The position numbers were made by a program, and so were the translations under genes. This document shows positions 32,873 through 40,790 of a stretch of DNA of 64,000 nucleotides, in pieces. The notes under the pieces were generated by a model, which ran no database searches, was not told the origin of the DNA, and saw only the letters and a program-made list of their open reading frames with translations. Source of the stretch: Flavobacterium indicum GPTSA100-9 = DSM 17447 (GTDB lineage: Bacteria; Bacteroidota; Bacteroidia; Flavobacteriales; Flavobacteriaceae). Within the stretch, counting starts at the first letter, position 1, and each line of letters opens with the position of its first letter. Location of the stretch: assembly GCF_000455605.1 (NCBI RefSeq), contig NC_017025.1, forward strand, positions 930,001 to 994,000, read 5' to 3'.

Positions 32873-32940
32873 TTGTTTCAAGTTCCAAGTTTCAAGTATT
32901 AAAACCTGAAACAAGAAAGCTTGAAACCTGAAACAAAGGA
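32873..32940. repeat. TTTCAAG/CTTGAAA tract between grpE and dnaJ
   Basis: Short tandem-like copies of TTTCAAGT on the left and of CTGAAACAAG / CTTGAAACCTGAAAC on the right, which together make a weak inverted repeat. Similar tracts lie at 39022-39050, 50527-50555, 56163-56260 and 62538-62557. Confidence 0.6.
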
Positions 32941-32943
32941 TAT

Positions 32944-34068
32944 ATGAGCAAAAAAGATTTTTACGAGATATTAGGAATTAGCAAGGGTGCTTCTCCAGAA
33001 GAAATCAAAAAAGCTTATCGAAAGAAAGCGATTCAATACCATCCGGATAAAAATCCAGGAGATAAAGAAGCTGAAGAGAATTTCAAATTATGTGCAGAAG
33101 CTTATGAAGTATTGAGTGATGCAGATAAGAAAGCAAGATACGATCAGTATGGTCATGCGGCTTTTGAAAATGGCGGTGGCTATGGTGGTCATCATATGAA
33201 TATGGATGATATATTCAGCCAATTTGGAGATATTTTTGGAAGCGCATTCGGAGGAGGTTTCGGAGGAGGCTTCAGCGGAGGCGGCGGCGGTCAACGCAGA
33301 ATGAAAGGAAGTAATTTGCGTATCAAAGTTAAGTTGACTTTAGAAGAAATTGCTAATGGTGTAGAGAAAAAAGTAAAAGTTAAACGCAAAGTTCAAGCTG
33401 CTGGAGTTACTTATAAAACATGTTCAACTTGTAATGGAAGTGGTCAGGTTTTAAAGGTGACTAATACTATTTTAGGTAGAATGCAAACGGCAACTACCTG
33501 TCATTCGTGTCATGGAGCAGGTCAAATGATTGATTCTAAACCTGCTAATGCAGATGCTCAAGGAATGATTACTGAGGAAGATACAGTGTCAATCAAAATT
33601 CCTGCAGGTGTTGTAGATGGAATGCAGTTAAAAGTTTCAGGTAAAGGAAATGACGCTCCTGGTAAAAACAGTATTCCTGGAGATTTAATTGTAGCCATTG
33701 AAGAAATTGAACATGAGTTTTTGAAGCGTGAAGGCGAAAATTTGCATTTCGATTTATACATTAGTTTTGCTGAAGCTGCACTTGGAGTTTCAAAAGAAAT
33801 TGATACAGTTAATGGAAAAGTACGTATTAAATTAGAAGAAGGAATTCAATCAGGTAAAATTTTACGTTTAAAAGGGAAAGGTATACCTAGCTTAAATTCT
33901 TATGGGAATGGTGATTTATTAGTACACGTAAATGTTTGGACACCTAAAACATTGAACAAAGAACAAAAACAATTTTTTGAAAAAATGATTACAGATGAGA
34001 ACTTTATTCCTAAGCCGGAGAAGTCTGAAAAATCATTTTTTGAAAAAGTTAAAGATATGTTTTCATAA
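32944..34068 (+). CDS. dnaJ: Chaperone DnaJ with a half zinc-finger
   Basis: Hsp40 cochaperone that delivers substrates to DnaK and stimulates its ATPase. Residues 1-70 are the J domain with HPD at 33-35; 75-118 is a Gly/Phe-rich linker; C-terminal beta domains I and II follow. The zinc region holds only two CxxCxGxG motifs, C160/C163 (CSTCNGSG) and C186/C189 (CHSCHGAG), instead of four. From spacing, these are motifs 2 and 3, which form zinc centre II; the place of motif 4 is taken by KPANADAQG. The loss appears typical for Flavobacteriia. Length 374 is normal. Confidence 0.96.
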   Translation: MSKKDFYEILGISKGASPEEIKKAYRKKAIQYHPDKNPGDKEAEENFKLCAEAYEVLSDADKKARYDQYGHAAFENGGGYGGHHMNMDDIFSQFGDIFGSAFGGGFGGGFSGGGGGQRRMKGSNLRIKVKLTLEEIANGVEKKVKVKRKVQAAGVTYKTCSTCNGSGQVLKVTNTILGRMQTATTCHSCHGAGQMIDSKPANADAQGMITEEDTVSIKIPAGVVDGMQLKVSGKGNDAPGKNSIPGDLIVAIEEIEHEFLKREGENLHFDLYISFAEAALGVSKEIDTVNGKVRIKLEEGIQSGKILRLKGKGIPSLNSYGNGDLLVHVNVWTPKTLNKEQKQFFEKMITDENFIPKPEKSEKSFFEKVKDMFS

Positions 34069-34094
34069 TTAATAAAAAATATATACATTTGAAC

Positions 34095-34122
34095 TTCACT
34101 TTTTTAGGAAAGTGAATTTTCT
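34095..34122 (+). terminator. First terminator after dnaJ
   Basis: Stem TTCACTTT / AAAGTGAA followed by TTTTCTTTTTC. Confidence 0.7.
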
Positions 34123-34139
34123 TTTTCATAGCAATTTTT

Positions 34140-34171
34140 CCCATCCCTTAGCAATAAAGGATGGGTTTTTT
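34140..34171 (+). terminator. Second terminator after dnaJ
   Basis: Stem CCCATCC / GGATGGG followed by six T, directly after the first; tandem terminators suggest a strongly expressed unit. Confidence 0.8.
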
Positions 34172-34223
34172 ATTGTAACAAATTTCGTAACTTGTCATCT
34201 AATTAGAAAAAACGATACTTTAT

Positions 34224-35156
34224 ATGAACAATATTTTAGAAGTTAAAAATGTTGTGAAACAATACGGTGATTATACTGCATTAAACAGTGTGTCATTAAA
34301 TGTTCCTCAAGGTAGTATTTACGGATTGTTAGGGCCAAATGGGGCTGGAAAAACTTCCTTAATCCGAATCATAAATCAAATTACATTGCCTGATTCAGGT
34401 GAAATTTGGTTGGATGGAGAAAGATTAAACCCGAATCATGTTGCTATAATTGGATATATGCCTGAAGAAAGAGGGTTGTATAAAACCATGAAAGTAGGTG
34501 AACAATGTTTGTATTTGGCACAGTTAAAAGGCATGTCTAAAGCAGAAGCGAAAGCACAATTAAAATATTGGTTCGAAAAATTTGAAATTCAAGTATGGTG
34601 GGATAAAAAAATTCAAGAGTTGTCTAAAGGTATGGCACAAAAAGTGCAATTTATTGTTACCGTTTTACATAAACCAAAATTATTAATTTTAGACGAACCT
34701 TTTTCTGGTTTTGACCCAGTAAATGCCAATTTGATTAAGGATGAAATTATTGAATTAAACAAGCAAGGAACATCCATTATTTTTTCTACCCACCGTATGG
34801 AAAGTGTTGAAGAAATGTGTGATCATATTGCGCTGATTCATAAATCAAATAAACTTATTGAAGGAAAACTTTCCGAAGTGAAACGACAATTTAGAACAAA
34901 TACGTTCCAAATTGGTATTATGACCAATAATATTGAAGGATTAATGTACCAATTGTCTCAAAAATTCACAATCGGACAAACGAGTTTTAAATCGCTTAAT
35001 GATGATTTGAAATTAGAGGTAAATTTGGGTAGTCATCCAACGAATGATTTATTACAAACGCTTTTCCAATTTGGACAAGTAACGCATTTTGCTGAAAAAA
35101 TTCCGAGTGTGAATGATATATTTATTCAAACAGTAAGCGGAGAATTAGCTATTTAA
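34224..35156 (+). CDS. ABC transporter ATP-binding protein (ABC-2 exporter)
   Basis: A 310-residue ATPase. Walker A GPNGAGKTS (about 39-47), a signature loop LSKGMAQKVQ instead of LSGGQ, Walker B LLILDEPFSGFDP and the switch histidine in STHRM. The degenerate SKGM signature and a C-terminal domain of about 80 residues are typical of the NatA/YhaQ branch, which works with one ABC-2 permease. The permease starts 32 bases downstream. Substrate unknown; relatives export sodium, drugs or peptides. Confidence 0.92.
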   Translation: MNNILEVKNVVKQYGDYTALNSVSLNVPQGSIYGLLGPNGAGKTSLIRIINQITLPDSGEIWLDGERLNPNHVAIIGYMPEERGLYKTMKVGEQCLYLAQLKGMSKAEAKAQLKYWFEKFEIQVWWDKKIQELSKGMAQKVQFIVTVLHKPKLLILDEPFSGFDPVNANLIKDEIIELNKQGTSIIFSTHRMESVEEMCDHIALIHKSNKLIEGKLSEVKRQFRTNTFQIGIMTNNIEGLMYQLSQKFTIGQTSFKSLNDDLKLEVNLGSHPTNDLLQTLFQFGQVTHFAEKIPSVNDIFIQTVSGELAI

Positions 35157-35188
35157 TTTATTGTAAAAGCAATTTAGAAACATCAATT

Positions 35189-36487
35189 ATGAACAAGTTA
35201 AACTTAATTATACAAAGAGAATTTTTTGCAAAAGTGCGTAATAAATCATTCATAGTAATGACTTTTTTAAGCCCTTTATTGTTTGTAGGAATGGCTTTTT
35301 TGATAGGCTATTTGTCAAACATGAATAAAGATTCGATAACAAAAATTGCAGTATACGACCAAGCGGGGCTGTTAAAAAATCACTTTAAAAATGATAAACA
35401 TACATTATATATAGATTTATCGTCGTTACCTTTTAAAACAGCAAAAGATACTGCAAAAGCAAGTTATGAAGGGATGTTGTTTGTACCAAAGGTAAATAAT
35501 ATTCAAGAAATAAAAGATAAAGTAGAATACATTTCTGAAGACAGTCCAAGTATCGAATTTATTTCCAATATTGAAGATGTTATCGATTCGACTTTAACTC
35601 AAGAAAATTTTAAAGTTTCGGGAATAGACAGTAAAAAAATTGAAGATGCAAAGGTAAAATCAGATTTAAAGTTAGCTAAATACTCTGGAGATGAAAGTTT
35701 AAAGGGGTTGAATGAAATTAAAGTAGCTATTGGAGGTTTGTTTGGTTATTTAATCATGATGTTTATTATCATTTACGGAAACTTTGTAATGCGAAGTGTA
35801 ATTGAAGAAAAAACCAATCGAATTATTGAAATAGTAATTTCATCTGTGAAACCTTTTCAATTAATGATGGGTAAAATTATTGGTACTTCTTTAGCGGGAA
35901 TTTTACAATTTTTAATTTGGGCAATTGTTGGAGGTGTGTTGTTTTTTATGGCGTCTTCTTATTTGGGAATGGAAGCGGGTGGAAGTGCAGGACAAGTTGC
36001 AGAAGCTGCCAAACATGCAGAAAAAATGAATGACTTTAAAAGTTATTTATTGGAAATTCAAAATTTACCGATTGCAACTTTAATTACCTGTTTTATTATT
36101 TATTTCATAGGTGGTTATTTTTTATATAGTTCTTTTTATGCGGCTATTGGTGCGGCTGTTGATTCTGAGACCGACTCACAACAATTTTTATTGCCTATTA
36201 TTATGCCTTTAATGTTAGGGGTTTACATTGGATTCTTTACAGTTATTAATGACCCACACGGAACTGTTGCAACGGTGTTTTCTATTATTCCTTTAACTTC
36301 ACCGATTGTCATGTTAATGCGAATTCCATTTGGAGTGCCTGCATGGCAACTCATTTTGTCCATTGTATTATTATTTGGTACTTTTATGTTGGTCGTTTGG
36401 GCAGCTGCCAAAATTTATCGTGTCGGAATTCTTATGCATGGTAAAAAACCAACGTGGAAAGAATTGGTTAAATGGTTAAAGTATTAA
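35189..36487 (+). CDS. ABC-2 type permease (NatB/YhaP-like)
   Basis: A 432-residue membrane partner of the preceding ATPase. TM1 is at about 18-40 (KSFIVMTFLSPLLFVGMAFLIG), followed by a large extracytoplasmic domain (about 45-185), and then five or more helices. VIEEKTNRIIEIVISSVKPFQLMMGKIIG is the ABC-2 family signature at the membrane-cytoplasm boundary. It probably exports a small ligand; the substrate cannot be read from the sequence. A small four-helix protein starts four bases after its stop. Confidence 0.9.
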   Translation: MNKLNLIIQREFFAKVRNKSFIVMTFLSPLLFVGMAFLIGYLSNMNKDSITKIAVYDQAGLLKNHFKNDKHTLYIDLSSLPFKTAKDTAKASYEGMLFVPKVNNIQEIKDKVEYISEDSPSIEFISNIEDVIDSTLTQENFKVSGIDSKKIEDAKVKSDLKLAKYSGDESLKGLNEIKVAIGGLFGYLIMMFIIIYGNFVMRSVIEEKTNRIIEIVISSVKPFQLMMGKIIGTSLAGILQFLIWAIVGGVLFFMASSYLGMEAGGSAGQVAEAAKHAEKMNDFKSYLLEIQNLPIATLITCFIIYFIGGYFLYSSFYAAIGAAVDSETDSQQFLLPIIMPLMLGVYIGFFTVINDPHGTVATVFSIIPLTSPIVMLMRIPFGVPAWQLILSIVLLFGTFMLVVWAAAKIYRVGILMHGKKPTWKELVKWLKY

Positions 36488-36490
36488 GTT

Positions 36491-36898
36491 ATGCTAGGAG
36501 AATATTCTTTTATTATTATTCCAATTTTAACATTTATACCGTTTTTTATTGGTAATTATATTTTAAACAAGGCAGAATTGAAATTAACTGAAAAAGAGAG
36601 AAATCAATACCAAAAAATAAAGAGTGAAATTAGTAAAAAGTACCTTTTTTTTCTGTTAATGTTTCCAATTTTAATGGTTTTAAAGGCTTCAATTGATTCA
36701 GAGATTGGAACATATATTTATTTAGTTCTTTTTCTAGTGTTGTTCATTTTTTCATTGTTTTTTTATTATAAATTTTACCTTAATGAGTTCAAAAAAAATG
36801 CATTAAATCCTGAATTTATTTTACGATTTAAACAAATTGAAGCCATGAAATTTATCTTTTTTTTATTCATTGGATTACTCATTTACTTAAGTTTTTAA
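36491..36898 (+). CDS. Small four-helix membrane protein, unknown
   Basis: A 135-residue protein with four hydrophobic segments (about 5-25, 51-68, 74-98 and 117-134) and charged loops, for example NKAELKLTEKERNQYQKIKSE. It is separated from the ABC permease gene by three bases, so it belongs to that operon and may be an accessory subunit. No family recognised. The C-terminal helix ends within two residues of the stop codon. Confidence 0.75.
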   Translation: MLGEYSFIIIPILTFIPFFIGNYILNKAELKLTEKERNQYQKIKSEISKKYLFFLLMFPILMVLKASIDSEIGTYIYLVLFLVLFIFSLFFYYKFYLNEFKKNALNPEFILRFKQIEAMKFIFFLFIGLLIYLSF

Positions 36899-36900
36899 AA

Positions 36901-36915
36901 TGGCAAAGTATTTGT
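36901..36915 (+). promoter_or_regulatory. Weak sigma-54-like element before the response regulator gene
   Basis: TGGCA at 36901-36905 and TTGT at 36912-36915 have -24/-12 spacing, but the -12 element reads TTGT where TTGC is expected. It lies 36 bases before the gene for the sigma-54 activator, so self-activation is conceivable. Confidence 0.25.
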
Positions 36916-36951
36916 AATTCATGAATTGTATAACATTATAAAAAATAGTAA

Positions 36952-38115
36952 ATGCCAAAAATTCTAATTATCGAAGATGAAGCACCAATTAGAAGAGTGC
37001 TTAACAAAATATTATCAGAAGAAAATGAGTCCTATGTTGTTGAAGAGGCTGAGGATGGATTGATGGGGATTGATAAAGTAAAAAATGAAGATTTTGATTT
37101 GATTCTATGCGATATCAAAATGCCAAAAATGGATGGTGTGGAAGTTCTTGAAGCTGTTAAGAAAATCAAACCCGAAATTCCAATGGTTATGATTTCTGGT
37201 CATGGTGATTTAGAAACGGCCGTGAATACCATGCGTTTAGGGGCTTTTGATTACATATCTAAACCACCAGATTTAAATCGTTTATTGAATACGGTTCGAA
37301 ATGCCCTGGATAAAAAACAATTAGTTGTAGAAAATAAAATTCTTAAAAAGAAAGTTTCTAAAAACTATGAAATGATTGGGGAAAGTGAGGCTATTATGCA
37401 CATTAAAACCATGATTGATAAAGTAGCCGCAACCGATGCTCGTGTTTTAATTACAGGTCCAAATGGAACTGGTAAAGAGTTAGTGGCGCATCAATTACAT
37501 GAAAAAAGTAATCGTTCGTCTCAGCCTATTATTGAGGTGAATTGCGCCGCTATTCCATCTGAATTGATTGAAAGTGAGTTATTTGGACACGTAAAAGGGG
37601 CATTTACATCAGCAGTAAAAGATAGAGCTGGTAAGTTTGAAGCCGCTCATGGAGGTACCATTTTCTTAGACGAAATTGGCGATATGAGTTTGCCCGCTCA
37701 AGCTAAAGTTTTACGTGCTTTGCAAGAGAATTTAATTCAACGTGTAGGAGCCGATAAAGATATTAAAGTGGATGTACGTGTGGTTGCAGCGACCAATAAA
37801 GATTTGAAAAAAGAAATTGAAGAAGGTCGTTTTCGTGAAGATTTGTACCACCGTTTGGCCGTAATTTTAATTAAAGTACCAGCTTTAAATGATCGAAGAG
37901 AGGATATTCCGTCGTTATTAGAACATTTTGCAGCTAAAATTGCAGACGAGCAGGGGAGTGCTAAAAAGACATTTAGTGCTCAGGCTGTTAAAATGTTACA
38001 AGAGTATGATTGGACGGGGAATATTCGTGAATTAAGAAATGTAGTGGAACGTTTAATTATTCTAGGCGGACAAGAAATTTCAGAAACGGATGTTGCTTTG
38101 TTTGCAAGTAAATAA
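36952..38115 (+). CDS. Sigma-54-interacting response regulator lacking a DNA-binding domain
   Basis: A 387-residue NtrC-type activator. Receiver domain 1-120 with phospho-acceptor D54 (ILCDIKMPKMDG) and the SKPPD lysine; AAA+ domain from about 140 with Walker A GPNGTGKE, the sigma-54 contact loop as GAFTSA (216-221, usually GAFTGA), Walker B GGTIFLDEIGDM and the arginine-finger region VRVVAATNKDL. The protein stops just after the AAA lid (NIRELRNVVERLIILGG), where NtrC proteins continue for about 70 residues with a Fis helix-turn-helix. Activators without that domain work from solution. No kinase is adjacent. Confidence 0.93.
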   Translation: MPKILIIEDEAPIRRVLNKILSEENESYVVEEAEDGLMGIDKVKNEDFDLILCDIKMPKMDGVEVLEAVKKIKPEIPMVMISGHGDLETAVNTMRLGAFDYISKPPDLNRLLNTVRNALDKKQLVVENKILKKKVSKNYEMIGESEAIMHIKTMIDKVAATDARVLITGPNGTGKELVAHQLHEKSNRSSQPIIEVNCAAIPSELIESELFGHVKGAFTSAVKDRAGKFEAAHGGTIFLDEIGDMSLPAQAKVLRALQENLIQRVGADKDIKVDVRVVAATNKDLKKEIEEGRFREDLYHRLAVILIKVPALNDRREDIPSLLEHFAAKIADEQGSAKKTFSAQAVKMLQEYDWTGNIRELRNVVERLIILGGQEISETDVALFASK

Positions 38116-38120
38116 AAAAT

Positions 38121-38197
38121 TGTCATGTTAAACTTGTTTCAGAATTTCTAATCCAGTAGAATTTTATTTTAGAACCTGAAACAAGTTCAGTTTGACA
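38121..38197. repeat. Long inverted repeat between the activator and DEAD-box genes
   Basis: Arms of 22 bases (38121-38142 and 38176-38197) pair at 18 positions, including an unbroken 12-base block AACTTGTTTCAG / CTGAAACAAGTT. I recognise the TGTCAtgcTgAACTTGTTTCAG arm as a dispersed hairpin frequent in Bacteroidota intergenic DNA. It can act as a terminator-like structure, and its right end carries the -33 box of the next promoter. Confidence 0.65.
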
Positions 38198-38218
38198 GAT
38201 TAGATTTGTGTATCTTTG
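38191..38218 (+). promoter_or_regulatory. Promoter of the single-domain DEAD-box gene
   Basis: TTTG at 38191-38194, a 16-base spacer, and TATCTTTG at 38211-38218 (full TAnnTTTG match), 22 bases before the ATG. The -33 box lies in the arm of the inverted repeat. Confidence 0.55.
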
Positions 38219-38240
38219 CACCAAATTATAGAATAAACCA

Positions 38241-38849
38241 ATGCAGTTAAAAAAAATAAATCCGAATTTACAGAAAGCCTTGATTGAGAAAAATTTTCTT
38301 GAACCTACTGAAGTTCAAGAAAGTTGTTTTGGTCCAATTAAAAGTGGCATCGATTTAGTCATTCAATCGGAAGTAGGTTCGGGTAAAACCACTTTAATTG
38401 CTTTGTCGGTTATTCAAAAACTAGAAAAAGCCGTTCTAATTGCACCTAGAGCAGTTGTAATTACTGAAACCAAAGAAAAAGTTTTAGCATTAGAAGAACT
38501 TTTTAAAGAATTAGCAAAATATACCGATTTACGAGTTTATGCCGTTCATGATAAATCGGATTTAGACTACGATAAAAACATGATTTCTGTTGGGGTTGAT
38601 ATTTTAATTGGTACACCTATCCGAATGAATGACATGTTTGCGACAGCAGGTTATGATGTAAATCAATTAAAAATTTTTGTAGTTGATGATGCTGATATAA
38701 TTTTTAGAGCACGATTAGATGCAAAAATTAAACGTTTAGCTGACAGTATTAAAACACAACAAGTATTGTTTTGTTCACAAATTACCGAACGTGTTGAGTC
38801 TATGGCCTTCCAAATGATGGAAGAGCCTACTTTTTATGAAATGGAATAA
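38241..38849 (+). CDS. Stand-alone RecA1 domain of a DEAD-box-like helicase
   Basis: A 202-residue protein equal to only the first half of a DEAD-box helicase. It has the upstream Q-motif region (NFLEPTEVQESCFGPI), Walker A as SEVGSGKTT, PRAVV in place of PTREL, IGTP in place of TPGR, DDAD in place of DEAD (VVDDADIIF) and CSQIT in place of SAT. It stops after motif III and has no second RecA domain, so motifs IV-VI are absent. Without that half it should bind RNA or ATP weakly and not unwind by itself. The frame is intact; no broken remainder follows. Confidence 0.85.
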   Translation: MQLKKINPNLQKALIEKNFLEPTEVQESCFGPIKSGIDLVIQSEVGSGKTTLIALSVIQKLEKAVLIAPRAVVITETKEKVLALEELFKELAKYTDLRVYAVHDKSDLDYDKNMISVGVDILIGTPIRMNDMFATAGYDVNQLKIFVVDDADIIFRARLDAKIKRLADSIKTQQVLFCSQITERVESMAFQMMEEPTFYEME

Positions 38850-39138
38850 GTTATTTAAGAGCAATTTCAAAATCTATAGCAATACTATAAGTAATTTATT
38901 TACTTCTTAATTTTAATACTTTATTTTTCATTTCAATCCATCAATGTTTCTATCATTAGAATCAATTCAATTCTTTCTATAAAGATGATACAACATTATT
39001 AAAATTAAAACATGAAGTAAATTTTCTAGTTTCTAGTTTCTAACTTCTAATTTTAAATTATCTTTACGCCTTCAAAATCTTGAAGGTATAAGTCCTTAAA
39101 ACTTTAAACTTTATCCTTTAAACTTTTATCTAAAAAAA
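38850..39138 (+). other. 289-base intergenic region with short repeats
   Basis: AT-rich DNA with three near-copies of TTTCTAGT/TTCTAAC at 39022-39050, a small hairpin CTTCAAAATCTTGAAG (39069-39084), and runs of TTAAACTTT before the ABC-F start. TATCTTTA near 39060 is one base off the -7 consensus. No gene found. Confidence 0.6.
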
Positions 39139-40773
39139 ATGATTACAGTTAATGATATTGCCGTAGAATTTGGCGGTACTACTTTGTTTAGCGAGGTAAC
39201 TTTCGCAATAAATGAAAATGATAAAATTGCCTTAATGGGTAAAAATGGAGCAGGAAAATCTACTTTATTAAAAATTGTTGCAGGGGCAAATAAGCCAACA
39301 CGTGGTGGAATTTCAGCGCCAAGTGATGCTGTAATTGCCTATTTACCGCAGCATTTATTAACAGAAGATAAGTGCACCGTTCGTGAAGAAACATCAAAAG
39401 CTTTTGCCGATGTGTTAAACATGAAAAAAGAAATGGATGAAATCAACGAACAATTAACGGTTCGTACGGATTATGAAAGTGATGAATACATGAAGTTAAT
39501 CGAACGCGTTTCGGAACTTTCAGATAAATATTATTCTATTGAAGAGGTAAATTATGATGCTGAAGTTGAAAAAGTATTAAAAGGTTTAGGTTTTGAAAGA
39601 GAAGATTTTGACCGTTTAACTTCGGAATTTTCTGGAGGTTGGCGTATGCGTATTGAATTGGCTAAAATCTTATTGAAAAAACCTGATTTAATTTTACTAG
39701 ATGAGCCAACAAATCACTTGGATATGGATAGTATTCAGTGGTTAGAGGAGTTTTTAATCAATCAAGCCAAAGCGGTTATGGTAATTTCCCACGATAGAGC
39801 TTTTGTTGATAATATTACCAATCGAACCATAGAAGTCACTATGGGTAGAATTTATGATTATAAAGCGAAGTATTCGGATTATTTAGTTTTGCGTCAAGAT
39901 AGAAGAATTCACCAGCAAAAAGCCTACGACGAGCAACAAAAGTTCATTGCAGAAAACAAAGCTTTTATTGAACGATTTAGAGGAACGTTTTCAAAAACAG
40001 AACAAGTGCAATCTCGTGTCCGAATGTTAGAAAAATTGGTGTTAGTTGAGGTAGATGAAGTGGATACTTCGGCATTAAAATTGAAATTTCCTCCTTCACC
40101 GCGTTCTGGTCAATACCCTGTGGTGGTTTCAGAAATGACTAAGAAATATGGCGATCATGTGGTATTTAATGATGCCAATTTAGTAATTGAACGTGGACAA
40201 AAAGTGGCGTTTGTTGGTAAAAATGGAGAAGGTAAATCTACCATGATTAAAGCTATTATGGGCGAAATTGACTATGATGGGGGCAAAGTAGAAATAGGTC
40301 ATAATGCTATGATTGGTTATTTTGCTCAAAATCAAGCGGCCTTATTAGATGGTGAAGCCACTGTTTTTGATACGATAGATCGAGTAGCCGTTGGTGATGT
40401 TCGTACGAAAATTAAAGACCTTTTAGGTGCATTCATGTTTAGCGGTGATGATATTCAGAAAAAAGTAAAAGTATTATCGGGAGGCGAACGAACGCGATTG
40501 GCTATGATTAAATTATTGTTAGAACCAGTAAATGTTTTAATTCTGGATGAGCCTACCAATCACTTAGATATGAAAACGAAAGATATCATTAAAGAGGCCT
40601 TAAAAGATTTTGATGGTACTTTAATTTTAGTATCGCATGACCGTGATTTCTTGGATGGATTAGCCGAAAAAGTATTTGAGTTTGGAAATAAACGTGTCAA
40701 AGAACATTTTGAAGATATTAAAGGGTTCTTAGCACATAAGAAAATGGAAAACTTAAAAGAAATTGAAAAATAA
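39139..40773 (+). CDS. ABC-F family ATPase
   Basis: A 544-residue protein with two ABC ATPase domains in one chain and no membrane part. Walker A motifs are GKNGAGKST and GKNGEGKST; signatures are SGGWRMRIELAKILL and LSGGERTRLAMIKLL; both Walker B motifs read LDEPTNHLDM. The linker between (about 245-320, with KYSDYLVLRQDRR) is the P-site tRNA interaction motif region of ABC-F proteins, which act on the ribosome to resolve stalled states. Short arms suggest a housekeeping YbiT-like member, not an antibiotic-resistance one. Confidence 0.94.
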   Translation: MITVNDIAVEFGGTTLFSEVTFAINENDKIALMGKNGAGKSTLLKIVAGANKPTRGGISAPSDAVIAYLPQHLLTEDKCTVREETSKAFADVLNMKKEMDEINEQLTVRTDYESDEYMKLIERVSELSDKYYSIEEVNYDAEVEKVLKGLGFEREDFDRLTSEFSGGWRMRIELAKILLKKPDLILLDEPTNHLDMDSIQWLEEFLINQAKAVMVISHDRAFVDNITNRTIEVTMGRIYDYKAKYSDYLVLRQDRRIHQQKAYDEQQKFIAENKAFIERFRGTFSKTEQVQSRVRMLEKLVLVEVDEVDTSALKLKFPPSPRSGQYPVVVSEMTKKYGDHVVFNDANLVIERGQKVAFVGKNGEGKSTMIKAIMGEIDYDGGKVEIGHNAMIGYFAQNQAALLDGEATVFDTIDRVAVGDVRTKIKDLLGAFMFSGDDIQKKVKVLSGGERTRLAMIKLLLEPVNVLILDEPTNHLDMKTKDIIKEALKDFDGTLILVSHDRDFLDGLAEKVFEFGNKRVKEHFEDIKGFLAHKKMENLKEIEK

Positions 40774-40790
40774 AAAATGATTTATAAAAC

